64,000 bases of DNA, from the NCBI GenBank assembly GCA_019636035.1, contig JAHBYI010000003.1, positions 62,001 through 126,000 on the forward strand, written 5' to 3'. Shown piece after piece: positions 44,595 through 53,258 of the stretch. This DNA is from Candidatus Paracaedibacteraceae bacterium. GTDB taxonomy: Bacteria > Pseudomonadota > Alphaproteobacteria > Paracaedibacterales > Paracaedibacteraceae. Made by a program: the position numbers and the translations under genes. Below the pieces are notes generated by a model. It ran no database searches, was not told the origin of the DNA, and saw only the letters and a list, made by a program, of their open reading frames with translations. The first letter of the stretch is position 1. Each line of letters opens with the position of its first letter.

Positions 44595-44627
44595 CATGGT
44601 ATAGAATGGAATAGGACTATACCCATG
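44595..44627 (+). promoter_or_regulatory. Hairpin over the start codon of the Asp-rich secreted gene
   Basis: CATGGTATAG (44595-44604) pairs with CTATACCCATG (44617-44627) with a single bulge. The 12-base loop AATGGAATAGGA contains the only ribosome-site-like sequence, and the start codon ATG (44625-44627) is in the 3' arm. The loop and arm (ATGGAAT, ACTATA) resemble the ends of the palindromic elements. Confidence 0.4.
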
Positions 44628-46349
44628 ATACGAGCTTTATTTATACTCTTAGGCCTTGGAACAACCTTATACGCAGCACAAATGGCTGGCGGCAATATGC
44701 CGGGTGCCACTGGTATAGACTCCGATATGGATGGTGTTGATGATGCCTTTGATGCTACTCCCTATGGCGTTGGGGGAATGAATAATAATCCGGCAAAACC
44801 TCAAATGCCTAAGAATACACCGCCTACTAGTGGCAACGATGACGACTTCAATCAAGACGACCCTTCCGGGGCAACGGATGACGATGACTTGAGTGCCCCT
44901 ACTCCGACACCTCCCCCCATGCAACCTAACTTCGGCGCACCGGCACACCCCATGCAATCGGCTCCGGTACGAATTGGTCGCAACACGTTTGATCCGGATG
45001 AAACACGTGGTGCTCCCGTTGATACATCAGCCGGTGCAAGTATCCCTGATTTCAAGCAACTCCCGGGCGACAAACAACAACACAAATTAAAGGGGATGGA
45101 TAATGTTCGCTTCTTACAAACAGCTCTTCTTGAAGGCGATAAAGACAGGCTTTGCGGTGAAAACGGCATATGTCGTAGAAATTTTGGTGAAGGCTGCATA
45201 GCCTCCAAAAACTTTTTATCCGTCTGCGCCACCATGTGCGTTGACAACAATGACTTTCGTGGATCCCATTGCATTACTAACGGAGCCAAACGGTACAAGA
45301 TGAATGCACAAACTTTTATCTATGAACCGCGCCCTGAAAAGCAAAAGAAAGCCGAATCCGTTATTGACCATATCATTGTTCAATTGCGAGAAGGTCGCAA
45401 AGCTCTCAGATCTGACAAACGCTTATTTTTCAATACATTCTGCACCCCACCCTCTGTTAACATGATTCCAGGAGATGCCAATCGCCGTCGTATTGCAGAA
45501 GCCTGTGCTTACTTCCTCTACAATGGTTATCCACCTCCCGGCGTTTTAGAGCTCATTCTCATTGGCCGGCCAGCACAACCACAAAGCTATATTCCGTCAT
45601 CAATGCCAATGGCACCTCAACTCGCAGAGCCTCAGCCACCAGCTGATAGCGCAGCCCCTGCTGATGGATCACCTGATGATATCAATGCACCCGTTGGCGG
45701 ATTACCGGCAGACCCTGATGCCGGAGAAGATAAAGGGGCAACCTATGATGGCCCCGGAACGCCGATCATCGAGGATAAAGAAGCTGCACCAACAAAGAAA
45801 AAGGTGAAAAAAGGTAAAAAGGGTAAAAAGGGTAAAAAATCCAGAGCAGCAAAAAAAGTTGTCGTACAAGCAGCACCCGCTGATGATGCGACCGCTACCG
45901 ATGATCAAGCAACACCGCCTGCGGATGATAGTACCGCCGCAGCTCCCGCTGATGACGGATCAACACCACCCGATGATAGCACAGCTGCACCTGCTGCTGA
46001 TGATGCGACACCAGCAAGTGATGATGGAACAACGCCCCCTGCGGATGATAGTGCCGCAACGGCACCCGCTGATGATGGGTCAACACCACCCGATGATAGT
46101 GCAGCTGCACCTGATGATGCGGCACCGGCTCCGCAACAGCAAGCAGCACCACCGAAACAAAAAGGACTTATGGGAGCCCTTGGCGGCGCAGGTGGCATCC
46201 AAGGCATGATGCAAAAGTTTGGTAAGAAAAAAGGAGCCCCGGCACAACAAGGAACTGATGGAGACGCAGATGCCGACGCAAGCGCAGACGCAAGCGGAAA
46301 CCAAGGCGGTAAAATGCCTTCTGCTGTCGGTAAATTTATGAAGTTTTAA
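44625..46349 (+). CDS. Large secreted protein: calcium-loop-like motif, Cys-rich core, Asp/Ala/Pro repeats
   Basis: A 574-residue protein with signal peptide MIRALFILLGLGTTLYA. Residues 31-45 (IDSDMDGVDDAFDAT) match a thrombospondin type 3-like calcium loop. A Cys-containing region at about 165-310 (LCGENGICRRNFGEGC, FLSVCATMCVD, FFNTFCTPPS, AEACAYFLYN) may be the folded domain. A lysine block follows at about 389-413 (KKKVKKGKKGKKGKK). Residues about 415-510 are low-complexity repeats of APADD, TPPADD and STPPDD. The end is Gly/Met/Lys-rich with Asp-Ala repeats. The alternation of poly-acidic and poly-basic blocks suggests a surface or matrix-like protein; no known family is recognised. Confidence 0.6.
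   Translation: MIRALFILLGLGTTLYAAQMAGGNMPGATGIDSDMDGVDDAFDATPYGVGGMNNNPAKPQMPKNTPPTSGNDDDFNQDDPSGATDDDDLSAPTPTPPPMQPNFGAPAHPMQSAPVRIGRNTFDPDETRGAPVDTSAGASIPDFKQLPGDKQQHKLKGMDNVRFLQTALLEGDKDRLCGENGICRRNFGEGCIASKNFLSVCATMCVDNNDFRGSHCITNGAKRYKMNAQTFIYEPRPEKQKKAESVIDHIIVQLREGRKALRSDKRLFFNTFCTPPSVNMIPGDANRRRIAEACAYFLYNGYPPPGVLELILIGRPAQPQSYIPSSMPMAPQLAEPQPPADSAAPADGSPDDINAPVGGLPADPDAGEDKGATYDGPGTPIIEDKEAAPTKKKVKKGKKGKKGKKSRAAKKVVVQAAPADDATATDDQATPPADDSTAAAPADDGSTPPDDSTAAPAADDATPASDDGTTPPADDSAATAPADDGSTPPDDSAAAPDDAAPAPQQQAAPPKQKGLMGALGGAGGIQGMMQKFGKKKGAPAQQGTDGDADADASADASGNQGGKMPSAVGKFMKF
45880..46135 (+). repeat. Tandem coding repeats in the Asp-rich secreted gene
   Basis: Repeated units built on GCGGATGATAG, GCTGATGA and ACACCACCCGATGATAG encode A/P/T/S/D-rich segments such as TPPADDS and DGSTPPDDS. 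Such slippage-prone tracts can change length between strains. Confidence 0.7.
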
Positions 46350-46358
46350 TGAAATAAG

Positions 46359-46433
46359 TGGCTGGGGTGCTAGGATTCGAACCCAGGAATGGCGGGACCA
46401 AAACCCGCTGCCTTACCACTTGGCTACACCCCA
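46359..46433 (-). tRNA. tRNA-Gln(TTG)
   Basis: On the minus strand the 75-base sequence folds as a cloverleaf: acceptor TGGGGTG/CACCCCA, discriminator G, encoded CCA, T-loop GGTTCGAATCC, anticodon stem GCGGG/CCCGC with loop TTTTGGT, giving anticodon TTG. Confidence 0.95.
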
Positions 46434-46580
46434 ATTGATATAGATATTTTATATCAGAATATTTTTCCCTTGTGAAGAGATTTTTTGAATCCTAATTTTT
46501 TTCATCAAAAACATAAAAAACATCTTGCAAAGACGTTGCGACTTTATGTATAAATGGCTATATCAAGTTTTGAAAAAAAT

Positions 46581-46657
46581 GCGCCCATAGCTCAATTGGA
46601 TAGAGCGTCAGACTACGGATCTGAAGGTTAGGAGTTCGACTCTTCTTGGGCGCGCCA
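46581..46657 (+). tRNA. tRNA-Arg(ACG)
   Basis: A 77-base cloverleaf: acceptor GCGCCCA/TGGGCGC, discriminator G, encoded CCA, D-arm GCTC...GAGC, anticodon stem TCAGA/TCTGA with loop CTACGGA, giving anticodon ACG, whose A34 is read as inosine after TadA modification. It is divergent from tRNA-Gln and sits 19 bases before the CCA-enzyme gene. Confidence 0.95.
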
Positions 46658-46676
46658 TTTATCTCGGTCGGATTTA

Positions 46677-47813
46677 ATGACCATCAAAATCCCTCAATTA
46701 TGTAATCTTCGTCAAATCTATAAGGATCACGGACACGATATTCGTTTCGTTGGCGGTTGCGTTCGAGATGACTTATTTGGCATTCCAACAAATGATTATG
46801 ATTTAGCAAGCCCTATGCCTGCAACAGAGGCTCTGGATGTTCTTCATCAAGCTGGCTTTAAAGTCATCCCAACAGGCCTTGCTCACGGTACCATCACTGT
46901 AATTATTGACTCTGTCCCTTATGAGATAACCACGCTTAGAAAAGACGTCTCAACAGATGGGCGTCACGCCATTGTTGAAACAACAAACAATTGGGAAGAG
47001 GATGCTCACAGGCGAGACTTTACAATCAACGCTTTATATCAAGATTTTGACGGTACCATCTATGACTACACAAAGGGATTAGATGACCTAAAGAATGGTA
47101 TTGTCAGATTTATTGGTAACCCCGAAGATCGACTTCAAGAGGATTACCTTAGAATCTTAAGGTACTTTCGTTTTGCTCAACGCTATGCAAAACACACTCT
47201 CTCAAAAGAATTAACGTTACTCTTCAAAACTTACGCCCGGACAATACAGACCCTGTCAAAAGAAAGAATAACTCAGGAATTCTTAAAAATTATTGACCAC
47301 CCAAACGCATATACTACCTTGTCAGAAATGCAAACCTGCTCCATTTTACAGCAAATCATCCCGGATTGCGACTTGCCCCCCCTGCTCTGTCTTGAGAAAA
47401 ATACTGAATTTCTGGGAATGGCCTATTCAGCATCAAGGAACCTTGCAACGATTTATTCCACCCCTAATACCTTGCGACTCAGTAACGATCAAATATCATA
47501 TGTTAAATCTATCCAAAAACTACGGGGTAATTTAAATCAGGACAGTATCTATCACGCCATATTCAATGACGGAAAAGAGCGTACCCTCGATACTCTTCTA
47601 ATTAATGGAGACGTCGATTTATTCAAAGCATGCCTGCTGATTGACGATAAGCCACTTCCCCTTACATCCCAGGATTTAGTTGCATCAGGAATACCAGTAG
47701 GGCCAAAGCTCGGACAAGCACTTGCGTCAGCACGTGAATTCTGGTGTTTAAACAAATTCACAAGTACACCAAAAGAAATTTTAGCACACATTCAGACCAT
47801 ATTTTTGCAATAA
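46677..47813 (+). CDS. cca: CCA tRNA nucleotidyltransferase
   Basis: A class II nucleotidyltransferase (378 residues) that adds or repairs the 3' CCA of tRNAs. Motifs are FVGGCVRDDLFG (26-34), the metal-binding Asp pair in NDYDLA (Asp40, Asp42), RRDFTINALYQD and EDRLQEDYLRILRYFRFA. A poly(A) polymerase of the same superfamily is less likely because of the size and short C-terminus. It directly follows tRNA-Arg and may share its transcript; no strong ribosome site is visible. Confidence 0.93.
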   Translation: MTIKIPQLCNLRQIYKDHGHDIRFVGGCVRDDLFGIPTNDYDLASPMPATEALDVLHQAGFKVIPTGLAHGTITVIIDSVPYEITTLRKDVSTDGRHAIVETTNNWEEDAHRRDFTINALYQDFDGTIYDYTKGLDDLKNGIVRFIGNPEDRLQEDYLRILRYFRFAQRYAKHTLSKELTLLFKTYARTIQTLSKERITQEFLKIIDHPNAYTTLSEMQTCSILQQIIPDCDLPPLLCLEKNTEFLGMAYSASRNLATIYSTPNTLRLSNDQISYVKSIQKLRGNLNQDSIYHAIFNDGKERTLDTLLINGDVDLFKACLLIDDKPLPLTSQDLVASGIPVGPKLGQALASAREFWCLNKFTSTPKEILAHIQTIFLQ

Positions 47814-47883
47814 AATTATCTTGACCCTTATAATAAAATCAATATACCTTTCTTAAATAACGGATTCATGAAGGATTAATATT

Positions 47884-48543
47884 ATGAAAAACTTATTCGT
47901 ACTTGCGAGCATTCTCACCCTATCAAATGCAGCTGATATTTTCCAAACAGGCACAGGAACACCACCGGTAAAAATTCCAACCGGGTTGTGCATGGAAAAC
48001 TCTACCCTAGGATTCAAAACATCATCCGGCACTGTATCCTATAGCAAAAAAACATATGATACAGCTGATCGGTCATATTGCAAAGATATAGAAAACATTC
48101 CTGACAGTACAATTTTTGCCCATCAATCTACAATAGCATCATCAATATTCATTCCAGGAAGAGCAACACAGGCAATCATCGATCCTCTACCAGATATTCT
48201 GTGGGTAACCCTACAAAAAAAATATCCCAATAGACAATTTAGCCGATATAAATCCATAGCAGAATTGGAACAAAAGACATACAATATTGTTTTACTTTTA
48301 AGTCTTAATCTTCAAGATTTTAATGATTTCATTTATCAAACATCCCTCGACCTCAGATTTTTAAAGTTAATCAAAATACACTTTATCTTTATCAATGTTA
48401 CCGAAAATAAAACACCAAACACAGAGCTGCTTCCTCGACAGGAGGCTTTCAAGTTCCCTCAAAAAGAACCAAAATCATCATCCCCAGTCACAAATAGTAA
48501 TAGTGATGACGGGCTAATGTTTCATCTTGAATTGGATTTCTAA
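47884..48543 (+). CDS. Secreted protein, unknown function
   Basis: A 219-residue protein with signal peptide MKNLFVLASILTLSNA, very like that at 44027. The mature part has no recognised domain; it includes a mixed alpha/beta region (KYPNRQFSRYKSIAELEQKT, NIVLLLSLNLQDFNDF, KIHFIFINVTEN) that could form one folded domain, and a Ser/Asn-rich segment near the end. The ribosome site AAGGATT is present. It is convergent with yqgE with a 5-base gap. Confidence 0.6.
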   Translation: MKNLFVLASILTLSNAADIFQTGTGTPPVKIPTGLCMENSTLGFKTSSGTVSYSKKTYDTADRSYCKDIENIPDSTIFAHQSTIASSIFIPGRATQAIIDPLPDILWVTLQKKYPNRQFSRYKSIAELEQKTYNIVLLLSLNLQDFNDFIYQTSLDLRFLKLIKIHFIFINVTENKTPNTELLPRQEAFKFPQKEPKSSSPVTNSNSDDGLMFHLELDF

Positions 48544-48548
48544 CTAGG

Positions 48549-49133
48549 TTACGCATGCCCAAAGTCAATGGCCATGCTGTTTGGATCAATACCAATCGAT
48601 AGCATGGCTGAACGCCACAAACCATCGTGATCAACGTTAAACACGAGGTTTGTCGTGGCATCTAAGACTAACCATCCGTTTGTATTAATCTCTTGTTCTA
48701 ATTGATCAGCCCCCCACCCCACATAGCCCAAAGCAACAACATGCTGCTGTGGCCCATAGTTGTGGGATAGAGCGCGCAAAACATCAAGTGTTGCGGTCAA
48801 AGCGAAATCACCATCAATAACAACGCTTGATTCCGATAAATAATCCAGAGTATGCAAGACAAATCCACGTCCTATCTCAACAGGGCCACCATAGTAGATG
48901 GGAAGATCAGGGACAAGTTTTCGCGTATGCTCAATCCCAAGCTGTTCAAGTAAATCCGCAAACTCAACAGTCAATAAGGGTTTATTAACAATAATCCCCA
49001 TGGCACCTGTATCATCATGCCCACAGACGTAAATAACCGACTGAAAAAAACGCGGGTCTTCCTGAAAGGGCATTGCAACCAAGAGCTTTCCGGTCAAATA
49101 ACCACGTTCATATTGATCTTCATCCTGATCCAT
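48549..49133 (-). CDS. yqgE: YqgE/AlgH family protein (DUF179)
   Basis: A 194-residue cytosolic protein of a widely conserved family with no firmly known function; Pseudomonas AlgH affects alginate production. Diagnostic segments are GKLLVAMPFQEDPRFFQSVIYVCGHDDTGAMGIIVNKPL, PIYYGGPVEIGRGFVLHT, ALGYVGWGADQLEQEI and WLVLDATTNLVF. Length is usual for the family. Confidence 0.93.
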   Translation of the reverse strand: MDQDEDQYERGYLTGKLLVAMPFQEDPRFFQSVIYVCGHDDTGAMGIIVNKPLLTVEFADLLEQLGIEHTRKLVPDLPIYYGGPVEIGRGFVLHTLDYLSESSVVIDGDFALTATLDVLRALSHNYGPQQHVVALGYVGWGADQLEQEINTNGWLVLDATTNLVFNVDHDGLWRSAMLSIGIDPNSMAIDFGHA

Positions 49134-49276
49134 AATGACATCCTGTCTTCTATATGTACTATAAGAATAGGGTCATACCCCTTTCATTTCCGTTAATTTT
49201 GCAGAAAAAATTGTTCCTGCATTGACGAATTTAGTCAGAAAACTTTATAATTTAGGAAATAGCTTAGGAATTTAGC

Positions 49277-49498
49277 ATGCAGATAAAAAGCCCCAAAGAT
49301 TTTGGTAAGTTGATCAAAGCCAAACGAAAAGAACAAGAATTAACTCAGGTCGAATTAGCAGGTCTATCCGATGTCGGCAATCGCTTTCTAGTCGAGTTAG
49401 AACAGGGCAAACCAACCATAGAAATTGGTAAGGCCTTACATGTTTTAAAGATGCTTGGCGTGAGTCTGAAACCTTTAGAAAAGAATGAAACCCAATGA
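49277..49498 (+). CDS. HipB-like antitoxin / HTH regulator
   Basis: A 73-residue Xre-family helix-turn-helix protein (DFGKLIKAKRKEQELTQVEL, then SDVGNRFLVELEQGKPTIE) of the HipB/YnbB type. It overlaps the following hipA-like gene by 4 bases (ATGA), the usual hipBA arrangement. It probably represses its own operon; no clear operator palindrome was identified upstream. Confidence 0.85.
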   Translation: MQIKSPKDFGKLIKAKRKEQELTQVELAGLSDVGNRFLVELEQGKPTIEIGKALHVLKMLGVSLKPLEKNETQ

Positions 49499-50676
49499 AA
49501 GTCTATATTAACGGTACCCCGGCCGCAAACTTAAAACAAAACGACGACGGCGTGGAATTCACTTACCTGGACAGTTATCTGCAATCACCCACAGCTGTGC
49601 CTTTTAGTCTGGCTCTTCCCTTAGACTATGAAACCTACACAGATCGTTCAGTACGCCCGATCATACAAGCCTTAGGCATAGATATGAATCAAGAATACAT
49701 ATCTCCTATTGGCGGCATTTCACTCACTCCGGCTCAACACACAACCTATACTGAGATTAATATCACCGACTGTGAAACACAGATTAAAAGCCAACTTTTA
49801 GCTGTTCCGGATCATAAGCTTTTATCAATTCATAACTATCAGCCAACCTTAAAGGCGAGTATTATTGACGGTGAATTTTTCGAAGCAACGCCGGCTGAGC
49901 ACAATACCCATACCCTCAAGTGTGATCTCTATGATTTTGAAGATCTGGTTGGCAATGAAATCTTTGTCTCCCTGTTAGCTTATAACCTAGGTATATCTGT
50001 TCCCATGATCTCTAGGGTTCATTTGGGAGACATTCCGGCTTTGATCATGGATCGACCGGATCGCCTTGCCCCACAAGATACTCTAACGACACCAACAAAA
50101 GTTCACCATGAAACCTTTGCAACGGCTTTATCATCACAATTTTTAACATCAAAACGCCACCATGCAACAACAGTAGACAGCATTTTTGATTTGATCCGCA
50201 CCTACTCTCAGCAACCTGCTCTTGATTGCCGAACCCTATTAAGGGGCATAACCTTATGCCTTTTGAGTGGTTGCGATGATTTTTCTCTGGAACAACAACT
50301 TATTGAACTAAAACCTAATAATATCTGTAGTTTATCCGTATTATCCGGTTTTGTATCCGCCGATATTTATGAAAATACCACAAAAACCTTACTGGATTAC
50401 CTCTTTGGTATTCAACATATCTCAGCCTTAAAACAAACACATATTGCTGATTTATCAAGGCGAATTCAGATTAATGATAAATATCTGACAAGCATGATTC
50501 TTGATTATTGTACGTCTTTGCCGAAAATAACGCGGGAAATTTTTGAAGCTTACCCTAGCATCAAATCATCCGTTACAGTCAAAATTGCTAAATTAATCGA
50601 AACAAGATGTCAGCTCATCAGGGGGTTGCTTGAAGCGAAAAAGCAAGAAACGACAAAACGTCGCCTTGCTATATAG
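49495..50676 (+). CDS. HipA-like protein with degraded kinase motifs
   Basis: A 393-residue HipA-family protein. The N-terminal part (VYINGTPAANLKQNDDGVEF; PFSLALPLDYETY) is the HipA N-subdomain. The kinase part is eroded: the usual GAQEKTAL loop reads NYQPTLKASI, the ERFDR motif reads MDRPDR, and the catalytic N.D.H.KN loop reads SGCDDFSLEQQ, lacking the His and Asn that contact ATP and metal. Canonical HipA phosphorylates glutamyl-tRNA synthetase; this one is probably inactive or has changed role, leaving hipB as its partner repressor. The stop codon TAG comes from a small palindromic repeat. Confidence 0.7.
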   Translation: MKVYINGTPAANLKQNDDGVEFTYLDSYLQSPTAVPFSLALPLDYETYTDRSVRPIIQALGIDMNQEYISPIGGISLTPAQHTTYTEINITDCETQIKSQLLAVPDHKLLSIHNYQPTLKASIIDGEFFEATPAEHNTHTLKCDLYDFEDLVGNEIFVSLLAYNLGISVPMISRVHLGDIPALIMDRPDRLAPQDTLTTPTKVHHETFATALSSQFLTSKRHHATTVDSIFDLIRTYSQQPALDCRTLLRGITLCLLSGCDDFSLEQQLIELKPNNICSLSVLSGFVSADIYENTTKTLLDYLFGIQHISALKQTHIADLSRRIQINDKYLTSMILDYCTSLPKITREIFEAYPSIKSSVTVKIAKLIETRCQLIRGLLEAKKQETTKRRLAI

Positions 50677-50700
50677 CTAGAGCCATTTAATTTGGCTATA
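50672..50700. repeat. Small palindromic element (type B) at the hipA stop
   Basis: TATAGCTAGAGCCATTTAAT then TTGGCTATA is closely related to the element nested at 28946-28978 (TATAGCTAGAACCATT then ATAATCCGGCTATA). Its first TATAG contains the hipA stop codon. Confidence 0.55.
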
Positions 50701-50780
50701 GCCTAGGTTCTTTCTCGTGGCATTAGACTTTAAAATAATTTATGATGGACTCAATAGAAAATCGCTTCAAAGAGTGATCC

Positions 50781-51563
50781 ATGCTAACATTCCCAAACAT
50801 TGACCCAATTGCGTTTGAAATAGGCCCTTTCAAGATTCACTGGTATGGCATCGCCTATATGGTTGGGATCTACATAGCGTGGCAAGTCGGTATGTCTCTT
50901 TTAAGGAAATACCAAACTCAGGTGACACCGAAAATACTTGATGATAGCATCATTTGGATCATCATGGGGATTGTCGTTGGCGGACGCCTAGGATACGTTC
51001 TGTTTTATGCACCATCCATGATCTGGACAAACCCTCTTGAGATTTTTAAGACGTGGAATGGGGGGATGGCCTTTCATGGTGGAACGTTAGGGGTTCTCAT
51101 TGCTATTTTTATGTACGCCCGTAAGGTAAAAACCCCGTTCCTCAGCCTGTTAGATATAGCAGCATGTGTGACGCCCATTGGATTATTTTGTGGCCGTATC
51201 GCTAATTTTATCAACGGCGAGCTGTGGGGGCGCGTGACAAATTCACCCCTTGGTATGATTTTCCCCAGAGCCGGTGATTTACCACGCCACCCCAGCCAGC
51301 TATACGAAGCAGCAACTGAAGGGGTGCTCTTATTCTTTATCCTGATCTTTTTATGGACAAAAACGGACTTGCGTCATAAACCCGGTCGAATTTCCGGTAT
51401 CTTTGCAATTGGCTATGCCATGGCTAGAATGTTTTGTGAATTATTCCGCGAACCTGATGCACTTGTTGTTGGTAGTCTAACCATTGGTCAGGCCTTATCA
51501 ATTCCCCTGATTGGCGCGGGATGGTTTTTACTCCGCTATCCGACAGAGCTATTTCGGAAATAA
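50781..51563 (+). CDS. lgt: Prolipoprotein diacylglyceryl transferase
   Basis: An integral inner-membrane enzyme that transfers diacylglycerol from phosphatidylglycerol to the lipobox Cys of prolipoproteins. The 260-residue protein has about seven spans, with MAFHGGTLGVLIAI (essential His), and the signature GRIANFINGELWGR followed by PRHPSQLYEA. Family-standard length. The next gene starts within a few bases of its stop. Confidence 0.97.
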   Translation: MLTFPNIDPIAFEIGPFKIHWYGIAYMVGIYIAWQVGMSLLRKYQTQVTPKILDDSIIWIIMGIVVGGRLGYVLFYAPSMIWTNPLEIFKTWNGGMAFHGGTLGVLIAIFMYARKVKTPFLSLLDIAACVTPIGLFCGRIANFINGELWGRVTNSPLGMIFPRAGDLPRHPSQLYEAATEGVLLFFILIFLWTKTDLRHKPGRISGIFAIGYAMARMFCELFREPDALVVGSLTIGQALSIPLIGAGWFLLRYPTELFRK

Positions 51564-51565
51564 AA

Positions 51566-52501
51566 ATGCTTCTCGAAGACTATCTGACACACGTTCTTTA
51601 TGACCCAAAACAAGGCTATTACGCCCAATCTAAAGTTATTGGACAAAATGCAGACTTTATCACTGCACCTGAAATATCCCCCCTCTTTAGTTTATGTATC
51701 GCGCAATGGATTGCAGATCAATGGCATAATGCAGGATGCCCAACCCCTGTAAATCTTATTGAATTGGGCGCAGGACACGGCACCATGTTATCCTGTATCT
51801 TAAAAACGCTGGATCAAATCCCAGATTTATCCCACAACCTTACGATTTGTGTTCTGGATACCTCAGAATCTCTAAAAATAAACCAACGCGAAAACCTTAA
51901 ATCATACTCTGTCACGTGGATCGATCATCTTGATGACGTCCGTCCGGGTTACACCATTATCTTAGCCAATGAATTCTTTGACGCCTTACCCATTCAATAT
52001 TACAGATCAGGCACCGTTTTAACAGTCGATCAGAATCAACTCATCTGGACTGATACGGATGATCACCCTCAAAAGGAAGGGATATCCTATACCTCTCGGT
52101 TATATGACAAATTCACGCATGATATCTCAAAGCTCCTGCATCGGAATTCCGGCATTGGCTTGATCATCGACTATGGATCAATGAATCCGGGGTTTACGCT
52201 CCAGGCTGTTAAAAACCATCAGAAAATCGGCCTTTTTGATTCGATTGGACAAGCAGATCTGACGCACCATGTTGATTTTAGGTATCTGATCGACCTATTT
52301 CATCAACACAACATAAAAACTCTAGGCCCCATCCCCCAAGGACAATTCCTCAAGGAACTCAGCATTGAAGATAGAGTTCATGCCCTTCATGATTCGCCAA
52401 CCTATAAAAATCAGCTCTTAGCTGTTCATCGACTCACAGCCCCCCAAGAAATGGGCGATTTATTCAAAGTACTTGCTATTCAAGGAGGATTCCATGATTA
52501 A
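51566..52501 (+). CDS. SAM-dependent methyltransferase, MidA/NDUFAF7 family
   Basis: A class I methyltransferase of the COG1565 family; the mitochondrial homologue NDUFAF7 methylates an arginine of complex I subunit NDUFS2, and a role in complex I maturation is plausible here. Motifs are DPKQGYYA, FITAPEISPLFS, the SAM-binding LIELGAGHGTM, and ILANEFFDALPIQYY. The start at 51566, 3 bases after the lgt stop, is used; a longer in-frame start at 51521 inside lgt is possible. The 311-residue length is at the short end for the family. Confidence 0.87.
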   Translation: MLLEDYLTHVLYDPKQGYYAQSKVIGQNADFITAPEISPLFSLCIAQWIADQWHNAGCPTPVNLIELGAGHGTMLSCILKTLDQIPDLSHNLTICVLDTSESLKINQRENLKSYSVTWIDHLDDVRPGYTIILANEFFDALPIQYYRSGTVLTVDQNQLIWTDTDDHPQKEGISYTSRLYDKFTHDISKLLHRNSGIGLIIDYGSMNPGFTLQAVKNHQKIGLFDSIGQADLTHHVDFRYLIDLFHQHNIKTLGPIPQGQFLKELSIEDRVHALHDSPTYKNQLLAVHRLTAPQEMGDLFKVLAIQGGFHD

Positions 52502-53258
52502 AGGCCTACAATCCGAAAAACTGCAAAATCTGAAAAACATTCGTCATGCTTTTATGACGCGCCACGGTGGTGTCAGTACCGGTTTATTCACATCATTAAA
52601 TGCAGCCATGGAAAAACAAGATCGCCCGGAAGACGTTTTGGAGAACAGACGACGTATCGCCAATTATATCGGCGGAGAGGCAAAAATGCTGGTCACCGCT
52701 CGCCAAATTCATAGCAATAAGGTAATCGTCGTTGAAGCCCCGTGGGATCATGCCGATCGCCTCGAGGGAGATGCTCTCGTTACAACGCAACCCAATCTTA
52801 TGCTTGGCATTATAACAGCTGATTGCGTCCCTATTCTTTTAGCAGATGAACACACAGGTATTGTTGCAGCCGTTCATGCAGGATGGCGCGGAGCTGTAAC
52901 GGGCATTATCAAAAATACTGTCGATACAATGGTTGACCTAGGGGCAACACGATCGTCTATTGTTGCAGGAATTGGCCCTTGCATTTGGCAGAATTCTTAT
53001 GAAGTTGACAATCAATTCTATCAAGATCTCCCGGATGATCACGACCTTTTTAAACCATCACAAAAAGCAGATCATTGGATGTTTGATCTGCCCAATTTTG
53101 CAGCACGGAAACTGACCGAAGCCGGCGTTACATCGTTCACACTTTCTCCAGCTGATACCTATACCCATGAACATGATTTTTTCAGCAACCGCCGTCGCTT
53201 TCATCGCAATGAGCCATACTTTGGCTGCATGATGTCTTGTATTATGCAAAAGCTATAG
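52494..53258 (+). CDS. pgeF: Peptidoglycan editing factor / multicopper-type purine nucleosidase (YfiH)
   Basis: A 254-residue laccase-domain (DUF152) protein. The metal and active-site residues are seen in RQIHSNKV (His), TADCVPILL (Cys) and VHAGWRG (His). Members prevent incorporation of wrong amino acids into peptidoglycan in E. coli and have purine-nucleoside phosphorylase or deaminase activity in eukaryotic FAMIN. The ATG at 52494 is supported by AAGGAGGATTCC and overlaps the previous gene's stop by 8 bases. The 3' end overlaps the convergent rnc by 6 bases. Confidence 0.92.
   Translation: MIKGLQSEKLQNLKNIRHAFMTRHGGVSTGLFTSLNAAMEKQDRPEDVLENRRRIANYIGGEAKMLVTARQIHSNKVIVVEAPWDHADRLEGDALVTTQPNLMLGIITADCVPILLADEHTGIVAAVHAGWRGAVTGIIKNTVDTMVDLGATRSSIVAGIGPCIWQNSYEVDNQFYQDLPDDHDLFKPSQKADHWMFDLPNFAARKLTEAGVTSFTLSPADTYTHEHDFFSNRRRFHRNEPYFGCMMSCIMQKL

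Noticed and set aside
45895..46209. Antisense open frames opposite the Asp-rich secreted gene
   Set aside because: They are by-products of the repetitive GATGATAG-rich coding sequence and lack starts with ribosome sites.
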